In this document: one piece after another, positions 33,998-42,808 of the stretch | Numbering within the stretch: the stretch's first letter is position 1 | Layout: every line of letters begins with the position of its first letter | Source: Winslowiella toletana | GTDB lineage: Bacteria; Pseudomonadota; Gammaproteobacteria; Enterobacterales; Enterobacteriaceae | DNA length: 64,000 bases | NCBI RefSeq assembly: GCF_032164335.1 | Contig: NZ_CP134152.1 | Location: forward strand, 2,604,001-2,668,000 | Reading direction: 5' to 3' | Made by a program: the position numbers and the translations under genes | Notes under the pieces: generated by a model | What the model saw: only the letters and a program-made list of their open reading frames with translations | Told to the model about the DNA's origin: nothing | The model's database searches: none

Positions 33998-35580
33998 GTG
34001 CCAAGCGCAGTCTTGACGTCATTGGCAATTTTCTCTACCTGTGGACCATAAATCACCTGAATATCGTGGTCGTTAATCCGGTTAACGCCATTGGCTCCGG
34101 TGGTCATCAGCGTTTGATCGACCACCTGCTTCATCTCTTTGACGCGCACCCGCAGCCGGGTAAAACAGCAATCGACGTCCTCGATATTGCCCTCACCACC
34201 CAGCCCACTGATAATCACTTTGGTACGCTCATCGGCGGCCACCGGCGTAGCCGTTACCCCCTCTTCCGACTCACGCCCCGGGGTTTCGACCTGCATACGT
34301 TGAATAATAAAACGGAAGCTGTAGTAATAGATCGGTGCATAAATTGCGCCCAGCGCGAGACTCCACCACCACTGGGTCTTACTGCCGCCGAGAATGCCAA
34401 ATACCACCAGGTCAATTGCCCCACCCTGCACATTACCAATCATCAGATGCATCAGCGCCATCAGCATAAATGACAGCCCGGTCAGTAACGCGTGCAGGAT
34501 GTACAGCACCGGCGAGACAAAAATAAAGCAGAACTCCAGCGGTTCAGTAATTCCGGTGGTAAATGACGTTAACGCGCCAGCCAAAACCAGCGCTTTCACC
34601 CGCTGTTTATGCTCTGGCCGCGCGCAGTGATAAATAGCCAGCGCCGCCGCCGGCAGGCCAAACATCATTACCGGAATTTTGCCCTGCGCAAGGAAGCGCG
34701 TAGCGCTGCGGATAATTTCATCAGGAATCATTCCAGGATGAGTAAGCGAGGCATTAAAGATATTCAGCGCGCCGACAATGCTCTGATTATCGACGGTGGC
34801 GATGCCGCCAATTGGCGTAAAGCGCACGGTTTCATTGAGAATATGGTGCAGCCCGGTCGGGATCAGAATGCTCTCAGCAGCGCCATAGAGAAATGCACCA
34901 TATTGGCCGCTTTTGCCGATCAGCTCACCAACCCAGGCGATGCCCGCGCCGATAGTGGGCCAGACGGTTGCCAGCAGCACACCCGTCAGTGGCAGCACCA
35001 CTACCGTGACTATCGGCACAAAGCGCCGTCCAGCAAAGAAACTGATCGCCGTCGGCAGTTGCTGGGTGTAGAAACGGTTGTGCAGCGCCACGGTTACCAA
35101 ACCGGCAATCACCCCACCCAACACGCTCATATTGTAGGTAAAGATACCGAGCATCTGGATATATTCGGCTGAGGTCATCATTGCCGTGGTCTGATCCATG
35201 CCGGACTTTTGCAACGCTTCGGCGGTGGTGGTGGCCGCCGTTAATCCTTGTGCCGACAGCGTTGCGCTGACCCCGACATGCATGGCGATAAAGCCAATCA
35301 CTGCGGCAAAAGCGGCAGTGGGTTTCTCGGCCTTTGCCAGCCCGATAGCACAGGCAACAGCAAAAAACAGCGGCAGATTAGTAAACAGCGCGGCGGCTAT
35401 CTGACGGATAAAGCCAATAATCAGCTGGGGCGTTTTCAGTTGGGCAAAGGCTTCACCGGTAATCGCCGGATTTTGCATTGCTGCCGCCACGCCTAAAAAT
35501 ATCCCGGCTGCGGCAATTACCGAAATCGGCATCATCAGCGCTTTGCCGAAAGCGTGCACTTTACTGCCAAAATCTTTCAT
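33991..35580 (-). CDS. PTS sugar permease, EIICB of glucose/alpha-glucoside type
   Basis: A 529-residue phosphotransferase-system permease. The EIIC domain (about 1-420) begins with KALMMPISVIAAAGIFLGVA and carries the signature GITEPLEFCFIFVSPVLYIL. A linker follows, then the EIIB domain with the phosphorylated cysteine in VDCCFTRLRVRVKE and DIQVIYGPQVEKIANDV. The layout resembles MalX, GlvC and AglA proteins for maltose, glucose or alpha-glucosides; the exact sugar cannot be read from sequence. No EIIA is fused, so EIIA-Glc of the host would serve. Start at 35580 with AGGGG upstream. No metabolic enzyme or regulator lies beside it. Confidence 0.88.
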   Translation of the reverse strand: MKDFGSKVHAFGKALMMPISVIAAAGIFLGVAAAMQNPAITGEAFAQLKTPQLIIGFIRQIAAALFTNLPLFFAVACAIGLAKAEKPTAAFAAVIGFIAMHVGVSATLSAQGLTAATTTAEALQKSGMDQTTAMMTSAEYIQMLGIFTYNMSVLGGVIAGLVTVALHNRFYTQQLPTAISFFAGRRFVPIVTVVVLPLTGVLLATVWPTIGAGIAWVGELIGKSGQYGAFLYGAAESILIPTGLHHILNETVRFTPIGGIATVDNQSIVGALNIFNASLTHPGMIPDEIIRSATRFLAQGKIPVMMFGLPAAALAIYHCARPEHKQRVKALVLAGALTSFTTGITEPLEFCFIFVSPVLYILHALLTGLSFMLMALMHLMIGNVQGGAIDLVVFGILGGSKTQWWWSLALGAIYAPIYYYSFRFIIQRMQVETPGRESEEGVTATPVAADERTKVIISGLGGEGNIEDVDCCFTRLRVRVKEMKQVVDQTLMTTGANGVNRINDHDIQVIYGPQVEKIANDVKTALGTS

Positions 35581-35828
35581 AACCCGCCCCTTTACCCGCC
35601 TGTTAAAGAACAATTATTAGCCAACAAATTAATAATCACGCTGAAATGAAACGCGGATCACCCGCGAAATTTGAGCAGCATCACAGTTTTAACCGCTGCG
35701 CGATAAACCGTAGCTATCGCACCATTAAGTCAATCAATTAGACAAAAATCAGAGTGAGTCGCAAACTTTCCCGCTATAAGCAGTAATAACTTCATAACAA
35801 CTCATAAACATAAAAGCCTGCATTTATC

Positions 35829-38138
35829 ATGAAATTTAAATCTGAGATTAAGCCCTATCAGGCCGCTGCTGGCGGCTGGGGTTCACTGGAAGCCACCACC
35901 CGTTTCGTTTTCGACAGCAAACAAGTGCTGAAAAACATGCGCAACCTGATGCGCATGAATAAAGCGAAAGGCTTTGACTGTCCGGGTTGCGCATGGGGCG
36001 ACGACAATAAAAGCACCTTTAGTTTTTGCGAAAACGGTGCCAAAGCGGTGACCTGGGAAGCAACCCGCCGTTTCGTTGATGCGGAATTCTTCGCTGCGCA
36101 CAGCGTCTCTGCGCTGTACCAGCAAAGCGATTACTTCCTTGAATATCAAGGGCGTCTGACTCAACCACTGCGCTACAACCGCGCCACCGACCATTATGAG
36201 CAGATCGGCTGGGATGACGCTTTCACATTAATTGCCCGCCATTTACAGGCGCTGGACAATCCCAATCAGCTCGAGCTGTACACGTCGGGTCGCGCCAGTA
36301 ACGAAGCTTCGTGGTTGTATCAGCTGTTTGGCCGCATGTTCGGCACCAACAACTTCCCTGACTGCTCCAATATGTGCCACGAGGCCAGCGGTACTGGCCT
36401 GAAGCGCAGTATCGGCGTCGGCAAGGGCACGATTCGCCTTGATGATTTCGACCATGCCGATGCAATTTTCGTGTTTGGTCAGAACCCGGGCACCAACCAT
36501 CCGCGCATGCTGCACAGCCTGCGCCACGCCGCCGATCATGGCGCGAAAATTGTTACGTTTAATACCCTGCGTGAACGCGGACTGGAGCGTTTTGCCGATC
36601 CGCAAAAACCGCTGGAAGTCGTGACATCAAAAGCGGGCACCATCAGTTCTACCTATTATCAGCCAAACCTTGGCGGGGATATGGCTGCGGTTCGCGGGAT
36701 GGTGAAAGTATTAAGCGAAAGCCATCACGCTCGCGTTGCCGCCGGTGAGAAAGGTCTGTTTGATGAAGCCTTTATTCAGGCCAATACCGAGGGTGTTGAT
36801 GCGTATCTGGCACAGGTTGCCGCCACTGAATGGGCGCAAATTGAACAACAGTCCGGCCTGACCGAGCAGCAAATTCGTGAAGCGGCGGTAATTTATCAGA
36901 GCGCAGAGCGCGTTATCTGCACCTGGGCGATGGGCATCACCCAGCATAAGCACTCGGTGGATACCGTACGGGAAATCGTTAATCTGCAACTGCTGTTTGG
37001 TCAGCTGGGTAAACCGGGCGCAGGCCTGTGCCCGGTACGCGGCCACAGTAACGTGCAGGGTAACCGCACCATGGGTATCGATGAGAAACCGTCAAAAGCC
37101 TTCCTCGACAGTATGGCAAACCACTTCGGTTTCGAGCCGCCACGTAATATCGGCCACAATACGGTTGAAGCGCTGGAAGCGATGCTGCGCGATGAAATTA
37201 AAGTGCTGATCGCCCTCGGTGGTAATCTCGCTGCGGCTGCGCCGGACAGCCCGCGCACCGAAGAAGCGCTCAGCCGCTGTGAACTGACGGTACAAATCAG
37301 CACCAAGCTTAACCGCAGCCACCTGGTTCCGGGCAAACAGGATGCGCTGATACTGCCCACTCTTGGCCGTACCGAGCAGGACATTCAGGCCAGCGGCCCG
37401 CAGTTTATTACCGTTGAAGACTCCTTCAGCATGGTTCACGCCTCTGAAGGTGTCGGTAAACCGCTGGCGGATACTCAGCGTTCAGAGACGTGGATTGTCG
37501 CCGGTATTGCCAATGCGGTATTGGGTAGTGACAAACTCGACTGGCAGGCGCTGGCTGGCAACTACGATCTGATTCGCGATCATATCGCCGCCACCATTCC
37601 AGGTTTCCAGAACTTTAACCAGCAGTGTGAACTGCCGGGTGGTTTTTACCTCGGCAATGCCGCAGCGGAACTGCGTTTTAACACTCTGAATAACAAAGCT
37701 CAGTTCAGCGCCGCCGCCTTGCCAGATTCACTGTTCCCGCAGCTGGGCGACACTGAGGTGCCTTTCACGCTGCAAACCCTGCGTTCTCATGACCAGTACA
37801 ACACCACCATCTACGGCCTTGATGACCGTTACCGTGGCGTATATGGCCAGCGCGAGGTGCTGTTTATCCATCCGGATGATATGGCGGAACTTGGTCTGCA
37901 GGCAGGAGAAAACGTCGATATCGAAACGCTCTGGAACGACGGTATTACCCGTAAAGTGACCGGTTTCAAACTGGTGCCTTATGCCATTCCGCGCGGCAAT
38001 CTGGCAGCCTATTATCCGGAAACTAACCCACTGGTCCCGCTCTCCAGCTTTGGTGACGGCAGTGGTACACCGACCTCAAAATCGGTACCGGTAAAAATAT
38101 CGCTATCTCCGGTTGTCGCCAGTCAACGTATCGCCTGA
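35829..38138 (+). CDS. ydeP: FdhF/YdeP-family molybdopterin oxidoreductase
   Basis: A 769-residue cytoplasmic protein similar in length and opening to E. coli YdeP, a formate-dehydrogenase-like oxidoreductase tied to acid resistance. Visible parts include KGFDCPGCAWGDDNKSTFSF, the cofactor-domain pieces LYTSGRASNEASWLYQLFGR, NNFPDCSNMCHEASGTGLKR and FGQNPGTNHPRML, and the C-terminal molybdopterin-dinucleotide domain (VYGQREVLFIHPDDMAELGL). The CxxC pair at the start lacks the full four-cysteine iron-sulphur signature. The reaction and electron partner are unknown. The ribosome site is weak. Confidence 0.88.
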   Translation: MKFKSEIKPYQAAAGGWGSLEATTRFVFDSKQVLKNMRNLMRMNKAKGFDCPGCAWGDDNKSTFSFCENGAKAVTWEATRRFVDAEFFAAHSVSALYQQSDYFLEYQGRLTQPLRYNRATDHYEQIGWDDAFTLIARHLQALDNPNQLELYTSGRASNEASWLYQLFGRMFGTNNFPDCSNMCHEASGTGLKRSIGVGKGTIRLDDFDHADAIFVFGQNPGTNHPRMLHSLRHAADHGAKIVTFNTLRERGLERFADPQKPLEVVTSKAGTISSTYYQPNLGGDMAAVRGMVKVLSESHHARVAAGEKGLFDEAFIQANTEGVDAYLAQVAATEWAQIEQQSGLTEQQIREAAVIYQSAERVICTWAMGITQHKHSVDTVREIVNLQLLFGQLGKPGAGLCPVRGHSNVQGNRTMGIDEKPSKAFLDSMANHFGFEPPRNIGHNTVEALEAMLRDEIKVLIALGGNLAAAAPDSPRTEEALSRCELTVQISTKLNRSHLVPGKQDALILPTLGRTEQDIQASGPQFITVEDSFSMVHASEGVGKPLADTQRSETWIVAGIANAVLGSDKLDWQALAGNYDLIRDHIAATIPGFQNFNQQCELPGGFYLGNAAAELRFNTLNNKAQFSAAALPDSLFPQLGDTEVPFTLQTLRSHDQYNTTIYGLDDRYRGVYGQREVLFIHPDDMAELGLQAGENVDIETLWNDGITRKVTGFKLVPYAIPRGNLAAYYPETNPLVPLSSFGDGSGTPTSKSVPVKISLSPVVASQRIA

Positions 38139-38161
38139 ACCGCATTCTCTCGGTTACAGCA

Positions 38162-38185
38162 GCAGGTCAGGCACCCCTGACCTGC
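38162..38185 (+). terminator. Hairpin after the YdeP-type gene
   Basis: GCAGGTCAGG-CACC-CCTGACCTGC is a perfect ten-base-pair stem that starts 24 bases after the stop. No T-run follows, but the stem strength and position suggest a transcript end. Confidence 0.6.
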
Positions 38186-38270
38186 ACTTAAAAGCTCAAT
38201 TCACCCTTGCCCGCAGGCGGTTAATCGCGTAAAACTGTCAGCCGCTCTTAGGCCACGAAAATAACTCATT

Positions 38271-40208
38271 ATGTTCCAGGATAACCCGCTGCTCGCGCAG
38301 CTTAAAGAGAAGCTCCACTCCCAGACGCCGCGTGTTGAGGGTGTGGTTAAAGGCACTGAAAAAGGATTCGGCTTTTTAGAAGTCGATGCGCAAAAAAGCT
38401 ACTTCATTCCGCCACCGCAGATGAAGAAAGTGATGCACGGTGACCGTGTGATCGCCGTGGTGCAGACTGACAAGGATCGTGAAATTGCCGAGCCGGAAAA
38501 ACTGGTAGAGCCTTTCCTGACGCGCTTTGTTGGGCGTGTGCAGAAGAAAGACGATCGCTTATCCATTGTCCCCGATCATCCGCTGTTGAAAGATGCCATC
38601 CAGTGTCGCCCGGATCGTCAAGTACAGCACGATTTCCAGGCCGGTGACTGGGCGGTAGCAGAAATGCGTCGCCATCCGTTAAAAGGCGACCGCAGCTTTT
38701 ATGCTGAGCTGACCCATTTTATCACCACTGCTGACGACCACCTGGCGCCGTGGTGGGTGACACTGTCACGTCATAATCTCGAGCGTGAAGCGCCGGATGT
38801 TGCCGCACCGACCGGAATGATTGACGAGCAGCTGGAGCGTGAAGATCTTACCGCGCTGGAATTTGTCACGATTGACAGCGCCAGCACCGAAGATATGGAC
38901 GATGCGCTGTATGTGGAAGAAGCCGCCGATGGCGCACTGCGCCTGACCATCGCGATTGCCGATCCTACCGCTTATGTGCAGGCTGGCAGCAAGCTGGATG
39001 CCATCGCCGCTGAACGTGCTTTCACCAACTATCTGCCAGGTTTCAATATTCCGATGCTGCCGCGGCAGCTGTCGGACGACATCTGCTCGCTGCGCCCTGA
39101 CGTACGTCGTCCGGTGCTGGCTTGCCGCGTCACCGTCGCTGCGGACGGCACGCTGGCTGATGATATTCACTTCTTCGCTGCCTGGATTGAGTCGAAAGCC
39201 AAACTGGTTTATGACAACGTCTCCGACTGGCTGGAAAACAGCGGTGAATGGCAGCCGGAATCTGACGCCATTGCCAATCAGATCCGTCTGTTACACCGTC
39301 TGTGTCTGGCACGTGGCGAATGGCGTCAGAACCATGCGCTGGTGTTTAAAGACCGCCCTGATTACCGCTTCCTGCTGGGTGAAAAAGGCGAAGTCCTCGA
39401 CATCATTGCTGAACCGCGTCGTATCGCCAACCGCATCGTTGAAGAAGCGATGATTACCGCAAATATCTGCGCTGCGATAGTGCTGCGTGAGAAACTGGGC
39501 TTCGGCGTGTACAACGTCCACCTTGGTTTTGACAGCACCAACGCTGAACAAGCGGCGGCAATTCTTGCGGCTAATGGCGTGACCGTTGACCCCACCGCGA
39601 TTGTTACGCTGGAAGGTTTCCGCGCGCTGCGTCGCGAACTGGATTCTCATCCGACTCAGTTCCTCGACAGCCGTATACGTCGTTTCCAGTCCTTTGCAGA
39701 GATCAGCACCGAGCCGGGCCCGCACTTTGGTCTGGGTCTGGAAGCCTACGCAACCTGGACCTCACCTATCCGTAAGTTCGGCGATATGATCAACCATCGC
39801 CTGCTGAAAGCGATTATTAAAGGCGAGCAGATTGCGCGTCCGGTAGATGATCTGACGGTGAAAATGAGCGAACGTCGCCGTCAGAACCGTATGGCGGAAC
39901 GTGACGTTGGTGACTGGCTCTACTCACGCTATCTGCAAAAATCTGCTGGCACCGACACCCGCTTCAGCGCTGAGATTATTGATATCTCACGCGGCGGTAT
40001 GCGCGTGCGTCTGCTGGACATCGGCGCGGTCGCCTTTATTCCTGCTCCGTTCCTGCATGCAGTGCGCGACGAAATGGTTTGCAGCCAGGAAAGCGGCACC
40101 GTGCAGATCAAAGGCGAAGTGGTTTATCGCGTTACTGATATCATTGATGTCACCATCGCCGAAGTGCGGATGGAAACGCGTAGCGTAGTGGCTCGCCCGG
40201 CGGTTTAA
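38271..40208 (+). CDS. rnb: Exoribonuclease II
   Basis: RNase II degrades single-stranded RNA 3' to 5' processively. The 645-residue product (644 in E. coli) has two N-terminal cold-shock RNA-binding domains ([20 protein letters not shown]), the RNB catalytic domain with the magnesium-binding aspartates D202, D208, D210 and D211 in [17 protein letters not shown], and a C-terminal S1 domain ([20 protein letters not shown]). The catalytic core is intact. In E. coli the next gene is gmr; here about 20 kb separate rnb from it. Confidence 0.98.
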   Translation: MFQDNPLLAQLKEKLHSQTPRVEGVVKGTEKGFGFLEVDAQKSYFIPPPQMKKVMHGDRVIAVVQTDKDREIAEPEKLVEPFLTRFVGRVQKKDDRLSIVPDHPLLKDAIQCRPDRQVQHDFQAGDWAVAEMRRHPLKGDRSFYAELTHFITTADDHLAPWWVTLSRHNLEREAPDVAAPTGMIDEQLEREDLTALEFVTIDSASTEDMDDALYVEEAADGALRLTIAIADPTAYVQAGSKLDAIAAERAFTNYLPGFNIPMLPRQLSDDICSLRPDVRRPVLACRVTVAADGTLADDIHFFAAWIESKAKLVYDNVSDWLENSGEWQPESDAIANQIRLLHRLCLARGEWRQNHALVFKDRPDYRFLLGEKGEVLDIIAEPRRIANRIVEEAMITANICAAIVLREKLGFGVYNVHLGFDSTNAEQAAAILAANGVTVDPTAIVTLEGFRALRRELDSHPTQFLDSRIRRFQSFAEISTEPGPHFGLGLEAYATWTSPIRKFGDMINHRLLKAIIKGEQIARPVDDLTVKMSERRRQNRMAERDVGDWLYSRYLQKSAGTDTRFSAEIIDISRGGMRVRLLDIGAVAFIPAPFLHAVRDEMVCSQESGTVQIKGEVVYRVTDIIDVTIAEVRMETRSVVARPAV

Positions 40209-40284
40209 AGCAGTACTGCAACATCTCAGGGATGGCGTTCTCGTCATTCCTGTTGAGGATTTGCACCCCGCATCTTATCAGCAC

Positions 40285-40304
40285 GGGAGTCGGAAACGGC
40301 TCCC
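40285..40304 (+). terminator. Hairpin after rnb
   Basis: GGGAGTCG-GAAA-CGGCTCCC forms an eight-base-pair stem with one G-T pair around a stable GAAA loop, 77 bases after the rnb stop. No T-run follows. Confidence 0.45.
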
Positions 40305-40452
40305 CTGAACGATCCCTCCCCAGGTAAATCAATTACTTTAGCTGTAGCTCACACTTTTCTGCTGATTCACTTTCATTAACAAACCATTACATTACTTTTA
40401 ACTTGTTGCTAAATCTGATCCTTTCCCTCTGGACCAAACAAGGAGTTGTGTA

Positions 40453-42519
40453 ATGAAAAACGTCAAAACCGGAGTTATCTGGTTAGTTGTGGCGTTAATC
40501 GGTGCCTTTGCCTTTGGCATGTTGGCAGTCAGTCGCGGCGAGCATGTCAACGCCGTCTGGCTGGTGATTGCCGCCGTTTCCTGCTACAGCATCGCCTACC
40601 GCTTTTATAGCCTGTTTATTGCCCGCAATATCTTCGAGCTGGACGATCGCCGTCTCACTCCTGCCGAACGCCTTAATGACGGGCTGGATTATGTGCCGAC
40701 CAATAAATGGGTGCTGTTTGGTCACCACTTCGCCGCGATTGCCGGTGCCGGGCCGCTGGTCGGGCCGATACTTGCCGCACAAATGGGCTTCCTGCCGGGC
40801 ACCATCTGGATTCTGGTCGGCGTGATGCTGGCGGGTGCGGTACAGGATTTCTTGATTCTGTTTATCTCTACCCGCCGCGACGGTCGCTCTCTGGGGGAAA
40901 TGGCAAAACAGGAGCTCGGTGCCTTCGCCGGGGTCATCACTATGCTTGGCGCGCTGGCGGTGATGATTATCATTCTGTCTGCACTGGCGCTGGTGGTGGT
41001 AAAAGCCCTGGCAGACAGCCCATGGGGTCTGTTTACCATTGCCGCAACCATTCCTATCGCGCTGTTTATGGGCGTTTATATGCGCTTTCTGCGGCCGGGA
41101 AAAATTGCTGAAGTCTCGATCATCGGCTTTGTGTTAATGATGGCGGCGATTATCTACGGTGGCGATATCGCCCAGCATCCTTACTGGGGGCCGTTCTTTA
41201 CCCTGAAAGGCACGTCACTGACCTGGGTGCTGGTGATTTATGGCTTTATCGCTTCGGTACTGCCGGTCTGGCTGCTGCTGGCACCGCGTGACTACCTCTC
41301 CACCTTCCTGAAAATTGGCGTGATCGTCGGCCTGGCCGTTGGCATTGTATTTGCCGCGCCGGAAATGAAGATGCCCGCGGTATCGCGCTTTATCGACGGC
41401 AGCGGCCCGGTGTTTTCCGGTGCGCTGTTCCCGTTCCTGTTTATTACCATCGCCTGTGGTGCCATCTCTGGTTTCCACGCGCTGGTGTCCAGCGGCACAA
41501 CGCCGAAACTGGTTGAGCGTGAAAGTCATATTCGCTTTATCGGCTATGGCGCGATGCTGATGGAGTCGTTCGTCGCCATCATGGCGCTGATCTGCGCATC
41601 CGTTATCGACCCAGGCGTCTACTTTGCCATGAACTCTCCTGCGGCGCTGATTGGCATCACGGTAGAGAGCGCCTCACAGGTAATTAACAGCTGGGGCTTT
41701 GTGGTGACGCCGGAAATGCTCAGCGGTATTGCCCGCGACGTTGGCGAAAACAGCGTGCTGTCACGCGCCGGTGGTGCACCGACCTTTGCCGTCGGTATGG
41801 CGCATATTATTACCGAGGTGTTTAACAGCCGCGCCATGATGGCCTTCTGGTATCACTTTGCCATCCTGTTCGAAGCGCTGTTTATCCTCACCGCGGTTGA
41901 TGCCGGTACCCGCGCCTGTCGCTTTATGGTGCAGGATCTGGTCGGTACCGTAGTGCCATCGATGGCCAATAACCGTTCATGGTTGGGTAACCTCTCGGGA
42001 ACCACCGTCGCGGTCGCCGGCTGGGGATTCTTTGTCTACCAGGGGGTAATCGATCCGCTGGGCGGCATCAATACCCTGTGGCCGCTGTTTGGTATTGGTA
42101 ACCAGATGCTGGCATCAATGGCGCTAATCCTTGGTACTGTGGTGCTGTTTAAAATGAAAAAACAGCGCTATGCGTGGGTCACCATCCTGCCGACGGTGTT
42201 TCTGTTTATCACCTCGATGACCGCAGGCTGGCAGAAGATTTTCCACGAAAAACCGAGTATTGGCTTCCTCGCGCAGGCGAAGAGATTCTCAAAAGGCATT
42301 GAAGATGGCGTGATGATTGCCCCCGCCAAAACCATCGCCGATATGCAGACTATTGTGCTGAGTAATCAGATCAATGCGGCACTGTGCGGCTTCTTTATGC
42401 TGGTGGCGATCACCATGCTGGTCTCGGCCTGCTTTGTCATTCGCCGTGCGCTGAAAAGTAGCGTGCCGACTATGCATGAAGCGGAGATCTCACTGCGCAA
42501 GGAGGGTCGTCATGCCTGA
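40453..42519 (+). CDS. CstA/BtsT-family peptide or pyruvate carrier
   Basis: A 688-residue membrane carrier of the carbon-starvation family. The signature VLFGHHFAAIAGAGPLVGP (around 92-110), then AGAVQDFLILFISTRRDGRS, APRDYLSTFLKIGVIVGLAV and FLFITIACGAISGFHALVSS are all present, with about 16-18 hydrophobic helices. CstA takes up peptides and pyruvate under carbon starvation; BtsT is a high-affinity pyruvate/proton symporter. Sequence blocks resemble both, so I do not choose. AAGGAG precedes the ATG. The stop overlaps the next gene by eight bases, as in cstA-ybdD and btsT-yjiX pairs. Confidence 0.93.
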   Translation: MKNVKTGVIWLVVALIGAFAFGMLAVSRGEHVNAVWLVIAAVSCYSIAYRFYSLFIARNIFELDDRRLTPAERLNDGLDYVPTNKWVLFGHHFAAIAGAGPLVGPILAAQMGFLPGTIWILVGVMLAGAVQDFLILFISTRRDGRSLGEMAKQELGAFAGVITMLGALAVMIIILSALALVVVKALADSPWGLFTIAATIPIALFMGVYMRFLRPGKIAEVSIIGFVLMMAAIIYGGDIAQHPYWGPFFTLKGTSLTWVLVIYGFIASVLPVWLLLAPRDYLSTFLKIGVIVGLAVGIVFAAPEMKMPAVSRFIDGSGPVFSGALFPFLFITIACGAISGFHALVSSGTTPKLVERESHIRFIGYGAMLMESFVAIMALICASVIDPGVYFAMNSPAALIGITVESASQVINSWGFVVTPEMLSGIARDVGENSVLSRAGGAPTFAVGMAHIITEVFNSRAMMAFWYHFAILFEALFILTAVDAGTRACRFMVQDLVGTVVPSMANNRSWLGNLSGTTVAVAGWGFFVYQGVIDPLGGINTLWPLFGIGNQMLASMALILGTVVLFKMKKQRYAWVTILPTVFLFITSMTAGWQKIFHEKPSIGFLAQAKRFSKGIEDGVMIAPAKTIADMQTIVLSNQINAALCGFFMLVAITMLVSACFVIRRALKSSVPTMHEAEISLRKEGRHA

Positions 42520-42808
42520 TGCTATCCATGCGCGTCGAGCGCTGACCGGCGTGCCGCAGCTGCTTCGCTGCCACCGGTTAATCACGGCGCCACCACCAGC
42601 CGAGCCGTTATCGCTAAGGTTAATCGTTAAACGGCTGGCGCAATGTTTTCGTCTGATGGTCGGCGTACAGGACTATCAAAATTATCTGCGCCATATGCAG
42701 GCGCAGCATCCGCTGACCCCACCCATGAGTGAGCGTGACTTTCATCGCTACTGCCTGGAAGCACGTTTCCCCAGCAAAGCGGGAAAACTGGGTAAGTGCC
42801 CCTGCTAA
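42512..42808 (+). CDS. YbdD/YjiX-family small protein
   Basis: A 98-residue protein whose last 60 residues match the YbdD/YjiX family that accompanies CstA/BtsT carriers: FRLMVGVQDYQNYLRHMQAQ, then HPLTPPMSERDFHRYCLEAR and a C-terminal CPC. E. coli YbdD has 65 residues, so this one carries about 30 extra residues at the N-terminus. I start at 42512 because AAGGAGG stands at the correct distance. It is thought to be needed for carrier activity. Its last four bases overlap the end of the converging giant gene. Confidence 0.88.
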   Translation: MPDAIHARRALTGVPQLLRCHRLITAPPPAEPLSLRLIVKRLAQCFRLMVGVQDYQNYLRHMQAQHPLTPPMSERDFHRYCLEARFPSKAGKLGKCPC